Source: an uncultured Flammeovirgaceae bacterium
GTDB lineage: Bacteria; Bacteroidota; Bacteroidia; Cytophagales; Cyclobacteriaceae
NCBI GenBank assembly: GCA_937883755.1
Contig: CAKZYA010000058.1
Coordinates: 248,001 to 312,000, forward strand
DNA length: 64,000 nt
Reading direction: 5' to 3'
The number at the start of each line of letters is the position of its first letter. Within the stretch, counting starts at the first letter, position 1. The translations under genes were made by a program, and so were the position numbers. The notes under the pieces were generated by a model. That model ran no database searches and was not told where the DNA came from. It was given only the letters and a program-made list of their open reading frames with translations. This document shows, one piece after another, positions 53,015-62,538 of this stretch.

Positions 53015-54115
53015 ATGAATCCTGCTGTTGTTAAGACCATATCATTAGTTGTGTTGATCTTGTTGGGGTATTCGCTCCAATCTAAGATTAAAGGGAAAGA
53101 GCAAAAGGCTGGTTTAAAAACTGTTATTCTTAGCATTGCTTTACCTGCCACCATCTTCATAGCCCTTCTCAAAATTGAGTTTAGTTGGGAGATGGCGATT
53201 GTCCCTCTTTTAGCCCTAGGTTTTAATTTAACCATGTTCTGGTTAGCGGGTAAAATGTACCTGGTTCAGCCCGGTATAGAAGCTGGTTCGGCCAACCATC
53301 GCACTATGCAGATGTTAATTCCTTCGTTGGCTCCCGGCCTATCAGCTTTCCCGTTTATACTAGAATACTTCGGTGAAGAACCACTAGCAATGGCTGCCCT
53401 AGCTGATGTGGGAAACAAGGTATTTGGGCTGATTCTTCTTTATCTGATTGCCATGCGCTGGTACTACAGTCGTCATCAGATGGAAAATCAGCCAGTAGGT
53501 GCTAAGGTAAAAGGAATGCTTCTTTCGCTGGTAAAAGAACCCATAAATATGGTGTTGCTAGTGGCACTGGGCATGTTGGCGTTCGGGTTTTCTTTTAGCT
53601 CGCTACCCGAATTTTTCCAGATGAGTGCTCAGCGTCTCAGTCTGATGATGACACCTTTGGTGTTACTCTTTATCGGTATTTCGGTAAAGCTTGACTGGCA
53701 TCAATTCCGCACGATCTTTTCCTTGTTGCTACTGCGTTCTAGTATTGCGTTTTTGATTAGTGCTATTTTACTAATCGTTCTTCCAGTTCAGAGCATTGGT
53801 ATGGCTTTGTTAATTGTGATCTTCCCACAGAGTGCTTGTAGCTTCTGGCCGTTTGCCCACATGTCAGCGGTAGGGGGTATGGAAGAAATTAACGACCGTT
53901 CTGACAACCCCACCTTCAATCTGGAGTTTGCCATGAACATTCTGGCCTGCTCTCTTCCGTTTTCTACAGTACTGATTTTGGGAATTTGCACCGCCAGTGA
54001 TTTCTTCGCTACTTCAACTAATCTTCTAGTGATGGTGGGCGTTTTCGGTGGATTGGCCTTAGTACCTACTTTGTTACATCTCTTTCGGAGAAAACCAGAA
54101 ATGGTAAATCACTAG
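53015..54115 (+). CDS. AEC-type permease
   Basis: 366 residues from the ATG at 53015 (a TTG at 52982 is less likely). About ten hydrophobic segments in two halves, as in the auxin efflux carrier/Mem_trans family: early GYSLQSKIKG, TVILSIALPATIFIALL, then LFIGISVKLDW and IVIFPQSACSFWPFAH in the second half. Such permeases move small organic acids or amino compounds. It follows the aminotransferase gene, completing a possible uptake unit across both membranes. Confidence 0.8.
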   Translation: MNPAVVKTISLVVLILLGYSLQSKIKGKEQKAGLKTVILSIALPATIFIALLKIEFSWEMAIVPLLALGFNLTMFWLAGKMYLVQPGIEAGSANHRTMQMLIPSLAPGLSAFPFILEYFGEEPLAMAALADVGNKVFGLILLYLIAMRWYYSRHQMENQPVGAKVKGMLLSLVKEPINMVLLVALGMLAFGFSFSSLPEFFQMSAQRLSLMMTPLVLLFIGISVKLDWHQFRTIFSLLLLRSSIAFLISAILLIVLPVQSIGMALLIVIFPQSACSFWPFAHMSAVGGMEEINDRSDNPTFNLEFAMNILACSLPFSTVLILGICTASDFFATSTNLLVMVGVFGGLALVPTLLHLFRRKPEMVNH

Positions 54116-54165
54116 TTGTTAGTAGACTTGCTGCATCTAAAGCAAGTGTGGCGTTAAGTCTAGTG

Positions 54166-54819
54166 TTATCCCTTTGATATCACTACTTTTTTGCCGATCA
54201 GGTCGGCTCGTTTCAAACTGTCTACCAGATATTCCGCTACACTTTGTCGGCTGATTAAAAGGCTTGGTTTTGGTGCATTATCGTAGGTCTCTTGAATGCT
54301 CTCTTTGCGCTTGGAATTGGTGAGTCCAACGGGACGGACAATCGTCCATTCTAAACTCGATTGTGAAATAATCCGTTTCTGCCTTTCGTGGTCTTGGTAG
54401 GCAACTCCAATATTGCTGTTGTCAATAAACCATTTGAACCACTTCGGTATATCATTTCTTGAATCGGCAACTCCCCAGGCCGAACATACCGAAATTCTTC
54501 TAACGTTTTGTTTCTCAGCTATTGGCAACAGGAGTTTCATTACATCAGAGAGGTACGTTTTGGGAGTTCTCACACCCGACCAGGGAAAGTCTGAGTTTCT
54601 TGAAATGTTTAAAACACTGATGATTGCAGAGCACTCGGAGAGAGCATTTCCCAGATCAGTTGGATTATTTGGGTTTCCTTCAAAGATAGTCAGTCCGTCG
54701 TGCTTCTCAATCCGCTGGGAATTTCTGGAAAGACAATGTACCTGATAGCCACCATCGAGAGCCCTTCTCAAGACTAATTTTCCTGTTCTGCCCGTAGCTC
54801 CCAGTAAAAGTATTTTCAT
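54166..54819 (-). CDS. NAD(P)-binding atypical SDR (NmrA/flavin-reductase-like)
   Basis: 217 residues. Nucleotide-binding motif LLGATGRTGKLVLRRAL (4-20). Short atypical SDR with no obvious YxxxK catalytic pair; VSVCSAWGV replaces the usual serine strand. May act as a redox enzyme or NAD(P) sensor. Its start shares a base with the stop of the upstream serine hydrolase gene, so the two are co-translated. Confidence 0.8.
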   Translation of the reverse strand: MKILLLGATGRTGKLVLRRALDGGYQVHCLSRNSQRIEKHDGLTIFEGNPNNPTDLGNALSECSAIISVLNISRNSDFPWSGVRTPKTYLSDVMKLLLPIAEKQNVRRISVCSAWGVADSRNDIPKWFKWFIDNSNIGVAYQDHERQKRIISQSSLEWTIVRPVGLTNSKRKESIQETYDNAPKPSLLISRQSVAEYLVDSLKRADLIGKKVVISKG

Positions 54820-56528
54820 TAGTTAATCTTAGGAGCTTCATGATCTCCTGCTTGATGTAAAGTTAGGCTTACTACTTTTCCGGATTCATCCTTATTAAAA
54901 GTTATTTGAGCGTCTACGGTCTTACTATAGAATTTAGAATCGGTTGCAGCAAACAACTCACTTTTGTTTTGACCAGTGGGATGAATATAAAGCTGGTCTC
55001 CTTCTCTCTCAATATCTAAAATAAAATCAGGATTCAACTCATACTTTCCAACGAAAGCATCCAATAATTCCTCTGATAACTGGACTTGGGGGAGAACTTC
55101 ATTAATATCAACTCCGAGAGACTTTAAAATATCAATTCCATTTTGATTATTAGGATTCGTTTTCACTGAAGTGATGTAATTTTCTATGGATGCGCTAGTG
55201 TCTCCATTGGCTAATAATGCCTCAGCATAACTATCATAAGCATTGCCAGAATTGGGTCTATTCTCAGTATTCAGCTTAAATAGTTTCATGGCAGTATCAA
55301 CGTCATCACTTTGCAGATAGGAATAGCCCAGTGAATTAATTCCATACTCATCGTACTCATACTGATCAGGGTTTTGCGAAAGAAGTTCTTTAACGGCCTC
55401 TATCGCTTGGTCTATTCCATCGCTCTCGATCAGGTCAGTTAGTTTGTTTGAAAGCCGAGTTTTGGGAAACTCAAAGTCTTCATTAACCAATATATTTTCA
55501 AGGGCGGTATTAATGCCGTCTATATCAACAGCATCACCTTTATTGGTCAAGAGAACAAATGCGTCACCTGTATCAAGGTATCGCCTGATATAGGTTCTAA
55601 ACCCGGACAATCCACCTGAATGCCCAACCCACTTCTTCTCTTGATCCATTCCCCAACCAAACCCGTAGTAGGATGTATCCCCTGAAGAAAGCAAAGTTGA
55701 CTGATAGGCTTCATTAAGTGTTTCAGCCGAAACTAATTGGTCATTATTTAGTGCCTGATCCCATTTGAATAGGTCATCTATATTCGAGTAAAGCCCTCCT
55801 GCTCCAGTGGTGAATATTTCGTAGTCATCCAATTTTCCATTGGCATTATATCCGATAGCTCGGTTGGTCACCTCCGGTTCTGAACGGTCGTAAACGAGAG
55901 TATTATCCATTCCGAGTGGGGTGAAAATGTTGGTCTTCATAAACTCATGAAAAGGTTGACCAGAGACCTTTGCCACAATCATGGAAAGCAATACGTAACC
56001 CCCGTTACTGTAGGAGTATTGACTGCCCGGTTCAAAATCTAATTTCTTTTGCTTGACCAGGATATCGTAAACATCATCGTTGTTCAAACCAGCTTTGTAG
56101 GCGTTAAGTCGATAATGATCGGGTATTCCGGATGTGTGGGTCATCATGTGTCTGATGGTTATCGAATCTGCGTAATCCGGAAAGTCTGGAAAATAATCTG
56201 AAAGCTTGTCATCATAAGATAACTTACCCCTTTCTTTCAGAATCATTACCGCCATGGTAGTAAACTGTTTTGAAACCGAAGCCAAATAGAACGAAGATTC
56301 AGGAGCCAGCAATTCCTTTTTATCAAAATCAGCGTAGCCAAAGGAGTTACGATAGATGACTTCATTATTCTGAGAGACTAGCACAGTTCCATTAAACAAT
56401 CCATTTTCATACGTGTAGTTCATCAATGAATCAATATTGCTGACAATCATAGAATTGGTATCTACAGTAGAATCAGTACAACCGAGAAGAAAAATAGCTA
56501 GAAATATATGAGGAATGGACTTTGTCAT
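54819..56528 (-). CDS. Serine hydrolase lipoprotein with TPR-like segment
   Basis: 569 residues. Lipobox LLGC17. Residues ~30-340 are a class C beta-lactamase-like domain: SxxK at S84-V-S-K87, YSNGGY as the YxN motif, HSGG in place of KTG. Residues ~370-470 look like TPR units (YLQSDDVDTAMKLFKLNTEN), and the last ~90 residues form a beta domain. An extracytoplasmic esterase or peptidase of unknown substrate. Confidence 0.87.
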   Translation of the reverse strand: MTKSIPHIFLAIFLLGCTDSTVDTNSMIVSNIDSLMNYTYENGLFNGTVLVSQNNEVIYRNSFGYADFDKKELLAPESSFYLASVSKQFTTMAVMILKERGKLSYDDKLSDYFPDFPDYADSITIRHMMTHTSGIPDHYRLNAYKAGLNNDDVYDILVKQKKLDFEPGSQYSYSNGGYVLLSMIVAKVSGQPFHEFMKTNIFTPLGMDNTLVYDRSEPEVTNRAIGYNANGKLDDYEIFTTGAGGLYSNIDDLFKWDQALNNDQLVSAETLNEAYQSTLLSSGDTSYYGFGWGMDQEKKWVGHSGGLSGFRTYIRRYLDTGDAFVLLTNKGDAVDIDGINTALENILVNEDFEFPKTRLSNKLTDLIESDGIDQAIEAVKELLSQNPDQYEYDEYGINSLGYSYLQSDDVDTAMKLFKLNTENRPNSGNAYDSYAEALLANGDTSASIENYITSVKTNPNNQNGIDILKSLGVDINEVLPQVQLSEELLDAFVGKYELNPDFILDIEREGDQLYIHPTGQNKSELFAATDSKFYSKTVDAQITFNKDESGKVVSLTLHQAGDHEAPKIN

Positions 56529-56719
56529 AGGTTAGGTATTTAGTTTACTAAGTTACCCGATTTTTTGATTAACGAAACCAATGCTTAAGCGTGTCATTTG
56601 ATTATTTCTGTTGACAACCAGCTATCGGGGTATGTCCAATAGCTTCAGAGTAACACTAATCTAGCAAGTTGAATTTGAGCCTTCAAATGGCACTATGAAA
56701 TATGCCCGATTAGTGTCTT

Positions 56720-57206
56720 TTACAGCCCGTTTAGTTTGTTCAATCCGATTTTCAACCCTCTAATTCCAGTGTTCTCTACTTCAATTAGATTGTCATCGGA
56801 TATTAGAAATGAGCTTCGAGTATTACCATTATAGAAGGCTGTTCCTCCGAGGGTTTTTAAATGTAAGGTGTCACCGGAAATTGTGTAGGTTCCTCTTACT
56901 TCAATTTCTCGTGAAGAGTTCCCCAGTTGAATCTTCATAGAGTCCTAACCAGTATGCCCCCAATGGTGCTTCTCTGAATCCGGTTAGCACAAGTTGATCT
57001 AGTTTTCCGTTCGTCGGATACATCAGAATTTCCAGTTCCGTTATGACAAGAATTAGAGTGAATGTCGTTAAGAACATTATTCCGGCATACTGTAGTTTGC
57101 CTGTTCTTGTTCGTTTAAACGTTTAAAGAACTAAGAAGATAATTGTTCCCACTACTCCGATGAGTTCGATAAAAAACTTCAGTAGGCTAGTTGCAAATAA
57201 CATCAT
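56720..57206 (-). pseudogene. Decayed two-helix membrane protein gene (one stop, one frameshift)
   Basis: Reading leftwards from ATG at 57206: 27 codons with a membrane helix (KFFIELIGVVGTIIFLVL), then TAA at 57125-57123. The same frame runs on (TFKRTRTGKLQYAG, a second helix FLTTFTLILVITELEI, then FREAPLGAYWLGLYED) and stops near 56898. A shifted frame beginning at 56938 continues as a beta domain (VRGTYTISGDTLHLKTLGG) to 56720. Together these make a protein of about 160 residues typical of small Bacteroidota membrane proteins. Sequencing error could explain the defects, but two in 490 bp favours real decay. Confidence 0.7.
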
Positions 57207-57348
57207 ATGGAGTTGAGTATAGGTTATAACGCCCAACTAAAATGAGTATGCGATCCACTTGTTAAATATACTTAAGTTGCATTTTTGTATTGTCCCGTCA
57301 AAATGCTCAATTCGCATATTCATTTTTAATGTTTGTTGTATTTTGTTT

Positions 57349-57945
57349 TTATCGGCTTTTTGACTTAACACATCTCACTGAAAAAGCGTAAGTCGGATGT
57401 TGAGACGCCATCCTGATAGAGTCCTTACCAACTTCTAGAATATACGTCCAAACAAAGTGATCGTCCTCTTTTGTTTTAGACCAAAATAATGTTTTAGCAT
57501 TGAAATGATTCTCGTATTCTCCATTGTTTCCAGATCCTGTAGGTCTTGCTGAAAAGATGCTACTATTAGAATTTATTTCACCTTCCCAATATTGGCTATC
57601 CTTATAGATGCTCGCAACATTACCTCCGCTTGATTCAAATAGTCTTTCCCAATCTTCATTTGTTGGGAGTGCCCATCCACTAGGACAAATCTTACACGCC
57701 GTTTCAAAATCATATAATAATCCAAACGTTTCGATGTTGGTTGAGTCGTTATTTGGGAAAGAGTATTTTATTGGGTTTCCAGATTTATCTTGCTTAATCT
57801 TCAGATTCTCTGTCATCCAAAAAGTTTCTCCATACTTCTTTACTAAATAATTGTTGCCATCTGAATCGACCAAAATTGATTCTTGTGTTGGATTGCAGCA
57901 CGTAAGTATGACCAAGAACATAATTATTACTTGCTTTAATTTCAT
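57349..57945 (-). CDS. FISUMP-domain lipoprotein
   Basis: 198 residues. Lipobox region LTCC (C16/C17). The rest matches the Fibrobacter succinogenes major paralogous domain: GETFWMTENLKI, GLLYDFETACKICPSGWALP (in part), ARPTGSG and FSVRCVK. These surface domains are common in Bacteroidota; function poorly known. Monocistronic. Confidence 0.85.
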   Translation of the reverse strand: MKLKQVIIMFLVILTCCNPTQESILVDSDGNNYLVKKYGETFWMTENLKIKQDKSGNPIKYSFPNNDSTNIETFGLLYDFETACKICPSGWALPTNEDWERLFESSGGNVASIYKDSQYWEGEINSNSSIFSARPTGSGNNGEYENHFNAKTLFWSKTKEDDHFVWTYILEVGKDSIRMASQHPTYAFSVRCVKSKSR

Positions 57946-58433
57946 AATTGGGAATTTACAATGAAATACGACTAATTCATATCGGCAATATCTTCGCTAT
58001 ACATTTGATATTGGTGGGTAACGTAGACTCGTTACTGTTACTTTTCTTGTAGGTAGTACGCTATCGGTTTTTATCTGAGTATATACTAATTTTTTCCTGT
58101 TTGATTGCTATCAATATACTAACCTATGGGCTACACTCTAGCATATAAATTAGATCTCTAGCTTTACTAGATATAGGTAGGTACAAAAGAAAGCTTAGTA
58201 GAAGCCTACGTTAGTCGGTAGTAGTGTTCCATAGAGAGTTATGTACCTGGTAGTAGGAATTCATCCGGGTTGCCAAGATGGCACTCAAAGATGACCACCA
58301 ACTGCTGGGTGCTAGGCATTGTAGTTCCGGCTTGATTGGTGAGTAATGATTGCGGGCGTCGCGCCGCCGCGCCGACCGTGTGGCGCAGATGAGGAATGAG
58401 TAACTTTCAGTCATCCGTCATTAACTATTAATC
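57946..58433. other. Intergenic region with a G+C-rich patch
   Basis: 488 bp without a convincing gene. Bases 58351-58387 are strikingly G+C-rich (GGGCGTCGCGCCGCCGCGCC core) against an A+T-rich background. A 67-codon minus frame at 58211-58414 crosses this patch but has no protein-like character. A dispersed repeat follows at 58388-58426. Confidence 0.5.
58388..58426. repeat. Dispersed CAGTCAT-type repeat
   Basis: ATGAGGAATGAGTAACTTT followed by CAGTCATCCGTCATTA, aligned with the elements at 33858-33920 and 52865-52929. It lies 8 bp beyond the stop codon of the minus-strand serine hydrolase gene. Confidence 0.5.
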
Positions 58434-59621
58434 TTATTGACGGCTAAACATCAGATCTAATACTTCCTCAAATAAGGATGATTGTATATTGGCTCCAGAG
58501 AGGGCGGCTGAATTACACAATAACACGTAGGTCATATCTGATTCCGGAAAATAAAAGCCATAAGTAGTAAACCCATCAATGCCCCCGGTATGCCCGATAG
58601 CTGATTCGTATTTGGTATTGAAGCGCTCAAGTCCGTACCCATTTTCGGTCTGACCGTACTCTTCCCAATGATAATCTTCCGGTAACGCAAACCAGTCGGT
58701 CATAAGTGCTTGAGAGGAAGCAGAGATGAAATCATCGTTGACTAAATTTTCAAGAAATACCGATAAGTGATAAGCGTTGATTGCTACTCCGCCGTCGCCA
58801 CCAATCCCTAATTCTTCTTCGTACAAAAAGGATGATTCAACAAACTGATTATTATCGTACATGTCTACGTACCCTTTCACTACTCCTTCGGGAATAATTT
58901 GATCTTCGCTGTAGTAAGCGGATGTCAGGTTTAAAGGGATGAATACTTCTTCTTGATACACCTCCTCAAAAGGTTTCCCCGATACCTGCTCTAGGATCAT
59001 AGAAAGCAGGAGAAAATTAGTGTTGGAATAGCTATAATCAGTGTCTACGTCAAAATCAGCTGACTTCCCGTATACGTAGGTTAATACCTCTTCTTTAGTC
59101 CATTCTTGATCAGCATTTAATCGGTCAAGATCAAGTTGGGTGGTGTAAAAATCGAGAATACCACTCCGGTGAGATAATAGGTGGGCAATAGTAGCCTGGT
59201 CGGCATTTTCCACATTGTCGACTACCTCGTCGCTTAGCCACTGACTGATTTTGTCGTTAAAGGAGAGTAATCCCTGGTCAATATATCGGTAGGTTGCTGA
59301 AGCTGTAAACAGCTTGCTAATACTAGCAATAAAGAATACGTGATCAGGTGCCATAGGCACATCGCTGGCAATATCGGAATAACCGGAAGCCCCAACCCAT
59401 AATCCATCCTGGTCTTTTACCAGCAGTGTGGCTCCTACTAATCCCCGTTGTTGATGTTGTTCTAAAATACTTTGATAAACTGCTGCCTTGGGGTGCCCAG
59501 CACTGGAATCGGCAAACGAAGAGGGTTGATCGTAGTAGGTACTTGGTAAAACTTCTGGTTCGGTGCAGCGCAACCAAGTGAGGCCGATAAGGCCAATTAT
59601 AAATATTGTTATTCTTCTCAT
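58434..59621 (-). CDS. Serine hydrolase, beta-lactamase/DD-peptidase fold
   Basis: 395 residues. N-terminal hydrophobic signal with a lipobox-like WLRC19. SxxK motif in FIASISKLFTAS, YxN in YSYSNTNF, and HTGG replacing KTG, all intact. Exported hydrolase, likely esterase or D-peptide-acting. It lies 4 bp after the gene at 59626-60204, same strand, so probably co-transcribed. Confidence 0.87.
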   Translation of the reverse strand: MRRITIFIIGLIGLTWLRCTEPEVLPSTYYDQPSSFADSSAGHPKAAVYQSILEQHQQRGLVGATLLVKDQDGLWVGASGYSDIASDVPMAPDHVFFIASISKLFTASATYRYIDQGLLSFNDKISQWLSDEVVDNVENADQATIAHLLSHRSGILDFYTTQLDLDRLNADQEWTKEEVLTYVYGKSADFDVDTDYSYSNTNFLLLSMILEQVSGKPFEEVYQEEVFIPLNLTSAYYSEDQIIPEGVVKGYVDMYDNNQFVESSFLYEEELGIGGDGGVAINAYHLSVFLENLVNDDFISASSQALMTDWFALPEDYHWEEYGQTENGYGLERFNTKYESAIGHTGGIDGFTTYGFYFPESDMTYVLLCNSAALSGANIQSSLFEEVLDLMFSRQ

Positions 59622-59625
59622 GATA

Positions 59626-60204
59626 CTAGAATTTTTTGTTTATCCCCACTTTTAAAAAGCTTCGGGATACTACTGGTACGGTAGCTACAAACGGGCTTTG
59701 CACCATCATTTCGTAGCGGATGAATGGTTGAAAGTTTCCTAGCCTTAAGTAGGTTACTCCTAAACCCAGATTAAGAATAGCGTGCGGTCTTCCGGTTTGG
59801 GTAATAGCAGTAAAACTTCCGTCTTCGCGCTGTTCGTATACCGGTCCGGTATGGAATGTGTGCAAGTAGCCTAACCCAATGGGTAAGCCAATGGAGACAG
59901 TATTTTTTATCCTAAAAGCATATTCATATTCGCCCCGCAAGTAAAAACCTTGATCTACTTCTTGATGATAAAACCAACCTAAGTAGGTATTCAGCTTCGA
60001 TGAAGAGTGGACACGGTTCCATTCATGAAAGGTAACTCCCAATTCAACTCCCGGATGCAAGGGCGACAGTCGAGTAAAGGGAAAGGAAATTGACTCGGTC
60101 ATGACTGAAACCGAAAGATATTTAATCTTTGGGTTCTGGGCTTCTGCTCTCAATGAAATGCCGAGATAAAAGATAACAGAAACTACTAGTAACTTAAATT
60201 GCAT
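59626..60204 (-). CDS. Secreted beta-barrel-like protein
   Basis: 192 residues from the ATG at 60204, which gives the signal peptide MQFKLLVVSVIFYLGISLRA; an ATG at 60240 is possible. The mature part has amphipathic strands (GVELGVTFHEW, LNTYLGWFYH, YLRGEYEYAF, AILNLGLGVTYLRLG) and ends KVGINKKF. Probable small outer-membrane barrel. Operon partner of the serine hydrolase. Confidence 0.72.
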   Translation of the reverse strand: MQFKLLVVSVIFYLGISLRAEAQNPKIKYLSVSVMTESISFPFTRLSPLHPGVELGVTFHEWNRVHSSSKLNTYLGWFYHQEVDQGFYLRGEYEYAFRIKNTVSIGLPIGLGYLHTFHTGPVYEQREDGSFTAITQTGRPHAILNLGLGVTYLRLGNFQPFIRYEMMVQSPFVATVPVVSRSFLKVGINKKF

Positions 60205-60284
60205 GGGGAACACTGTTTTGAACTTAGTGGCAAAGTGCAAAAAACAGTGAGTTCTGAAGTGCTGAAATCGCTACTTTAGAGAAA

Positions 60285-61385
60285 TTAGGACTTTGCGCGC
60301 TTAAATTGAGCGGGGGTTAGGCCATTAATACTCTTAAAGGTAGAGTAATAAGCTGATTTAGATTTGAAGCCAGCCTCTAGCCCAATTGACAAAACGTCAA
60401 AGGGTTCGAATGAAGGATCAAGCAGCATTTGCTCGACGGCTTTAACCCGGTATTCATTTACAAATGAAGTGAAATTTTTTCTGGTATTTTCCTTTAGTAA
60501 TTGGGTAAGATAACTGGAGCTAATGCCTAGCTCAGAAGCAACATCCTCTCTTCCTAAATCAGGATTACGATAGAGATGCCCGTTTACCATTAATTCTTGC
60601 AGTGCTTGGTAATGCTGGTCAGATTTAGAGCCTGGTTTTGGTTTTCCTTTTTGGGTATCAGTATCTTCCATTAACTTTTTCTTCAAAATACTTCGGTTAT
60701 TAGATAAGTTGAATTGAAGTAAGCCGGAGTACATCAACCAATAGATAAAGATGGATACAGATATCCAAAGCATATTGATGAAACTATCAATATTTTGGCT
60801 ATCGAAAAAAGCGAGGTCTATGAGTAAGATAATCCAAACGAGGATAATAACACTACTGTACCACCATAACTTTCGAATCCATTGATTACCGAAGTTTCTA
60901 GCTACCCGCACATAAACAAAAGCGTGTAGCGAAATAGTCAGTAATAAAGCAATGTAATCTTCAAGCTCATAAAAAATGAGACGATTCTCAGTCAGTGCGG
61001 GAACAGAAATGAGGTGGAATTCCAAATCTAAGTCAATGAAAAAATTGATGACGACAAACAGCCAGAATGGCGTGTAAAAGTATCCTATCGGGACACTAGT
61101 CTCAACTTTGGTAGACTTGAGAAAAAAAGTAAAGAGAGGCAAGTAGAACATCATCACCCACGGAATATCGTCGCCAACGATATCGAAGAAGACATACCAA
61201 AACCGGGACAAGTTTTCGTAGTAAGGACTTAGTAATGAATCCAGCCCAATAACGGAAAGCACCAAGAGAAAATAGGCAAAATATTGATTAGCATCGTTTT
61301 GAAACACTTTGCTTCTTAGTATAAGCAAAGCGATTATTATGCCTTGGATTAGTCCCAGTAAAGAAAGCAGTTCAAACAGTCTCAT
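60285..61385 (-). CDS. Seven-helix membrane AraC-type regulator
   Basis: 366 residues. About seven hydrophobic segments in the first ~225 residues, then a cytoplasmic linker and an AraC DNA-binding domain (RNPDLGREDVASELGISSSY, then LEAGFKSKSAYYSTFK). The class senses a membrane signal and directly regulates transcription. It lies 81 bp upstream of the barrel/serine-hydrolase pair on the same strand and may control it. Confidence 0.88.
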   Translation of the reverse strand: MRLFELLSLLGLIQGIIIALLILRSKVFQNDANQYFAYFLLVLSVIGLDSLLSPYYENLSRFWYVFFDIVGDDIPWVMMFYLPLFTFFLKSTKVETSVPIGYFYTPFWLFVVINFFIDLDLEFHLISVPALTENRLIFYELEDYIALLLTISLHAFVYVRVARNFGNQWIRKLWWYSSVIILVWIILLIDLAFFDSQNIDSFINMLWISVSIFIYWLMYSGLLQFNLSNNRSILKKKLMEDTDTQKGKPKPGSKSDQHYQALQELMVNGHLYRNPDLGREDVASELGISSSYLTQLLKENTRKNFTSFVNEYRVKAVEQMLLDPSFEPFDVLSIGLEAGFKSKSAYYSTFKSINGLTPAQFKRAKS

Positions 61386-61492
61386 TACAAATCGTGCTTT
61401 AACTGGTCAAATATAGTTTATCACCGACCAAAAAATACCCTGTAAAGATTTAAAGCAGGATTCGTTAGCAAAATAAAAATTAAGGTAAAAGG

Positions 61493-61723
61493 CTAGATTG
61501 CTCTAAACAAGTAAATAAGATACAAAATCAAACCTACCACAGGAAGTAGTTGCCACCAGTAAGACTTAGCACCTCCGCCGTGAAAATACAAGAATATGAT
61601 AATCCCGGTGCTAAGAATGCAGAGCAAGAGCAGGATAAATAACGAAAGACTTAAGATTGTGGTCTGTGTCTTCTCTAAAGTGTTATTACTACCTGCGCCA
61701 CCCGCGTAAAGACATACGAGCAC
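61493..61723 (-). CDS. Small two-helix membrane protein
   Basis: 76 residues with hydrophobic segments near 22-48 and 56-74 joined by FHGGGAKSYWWQ. No family recognised. It stands between the 7TM regulator and the 61842-62534 gene, same strand. Likely real by membrane pattern. Confidence 0.55.
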   Translation of the reverse strand: MLVCLYAGGAGSNNTLEKTQTTILSLSLFILLLLCILSTGIIIFLYFHGGGAKSYWWQLLPVVGLILYLIYLFRAI

Positions 61724-61841
61724 TACTTTGAATTAATACTTTAATAAACAGACGGTGTGTCTGTGGAGGGAAACCGGATTAATTTCTGCCAAATAGTAAA
61801 CGTCGCTAAGTAGATTAAACTGCTGTGGCTTTTCCAAGTCT

Positions 61842-62534
61842 TTATTTCGGGAAATCTACTACTCTTAGTGCTTTGGGCACACTGCGATTGGCTCTCAATC
61901 TCACCCAGAGAAATAAAGCTACTCCGATAAGGACAACTATAGCTGCAACTAAAGTTAAGTTGGATGGTAAAATAGATATATTGGTAGGTTTAGCTTTGTT
62001 AAGCAGCGTAAACTTGGAGTCATCAGCTAACAGGTTGGCTGTATAATGATTATCAGCATTTAGCAGAAATTGATTCTTGGCGAATCCATTTTTAAATACT
62101 ATTAAGGCACTCTGGCTGCGTTGGATTTCTCCGAAACTACTATTTGTTACGGAGATAGACTCTATGGCTGCAGGTACCTCTGAAACCTTAAAGATAATAC
62201 TGGTTTCGTGCCCTAATCTAACCTGCTTACTTTGCAATACGCTCGGTTCTTCACCATTGAACTGTACCGATAGGTTATTCTTCAGGTGCTCAATGACTAG
62301 GGCTTCAAATTCTTCGGGGGTAGCGTAAGCACTATCGCCAAACTGAACTTTGACCTCATACTCTAGAGCAGTTAGCGCTACCCTGACTTGCAGTACCCAC
62401 TCATTCGGTGCGTGTTCAATAAGCATGGTAGATGAAATATCAGGCTGATGCGCTTTTGCAAGCAACGTACTTAAACCCAACAGAGCAGTTAAAAGCCATC
62501 TGTTCACAATGGTTGATTTTACAAACTTCTTCAT
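61842..62534 (-). CDS. Secreted, C-terminally membrane-anchored protein
   Basis: 230 residues from the ATG at 62534 (MKKFVKSTIVNRW), 4 bp after the stop of the YHYH gene; an ATG at 62549 would overlap it. Signal peptide to AKA, then HQPDISSTMLIEH and beta-rich sequence, with a C-terminal membrane helix (NLTLVAAIVVLIGVALFLWV) and basic tail. I do not recognise the family. Tight linkage to the YHYH protein suggests joint function. Confidence 0.72.
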   Translation of the reverse strand: MKKFVKSTIVNRWLLTALLGLSTLLAKAHQPDISSTMLIEHAPNEWVLQVRVALTALEYEVKVQFGDSAYATPEEFEALVIEHLKNNLSVQFNGEEPSVLQSKQVRLGHETSIIFKVSEVPAAIESISVTNSSFGEIQRSQSALIVFKNGFAKNQFLLNADNHYTANLLADDSKFTLLNKAKPTNISILPSNLTLVAAIVVLIGVALFLWVRLRANRSVPKALRVVDFPK

Positions 62535-62538
62535 ACTT

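Noticed and set aside
58211-58414. 67-codon minus-strand frame
   Set aside because: It runs through the G+C-rich patch and has an Arg-rich, unstructured composition; no homology suspected.
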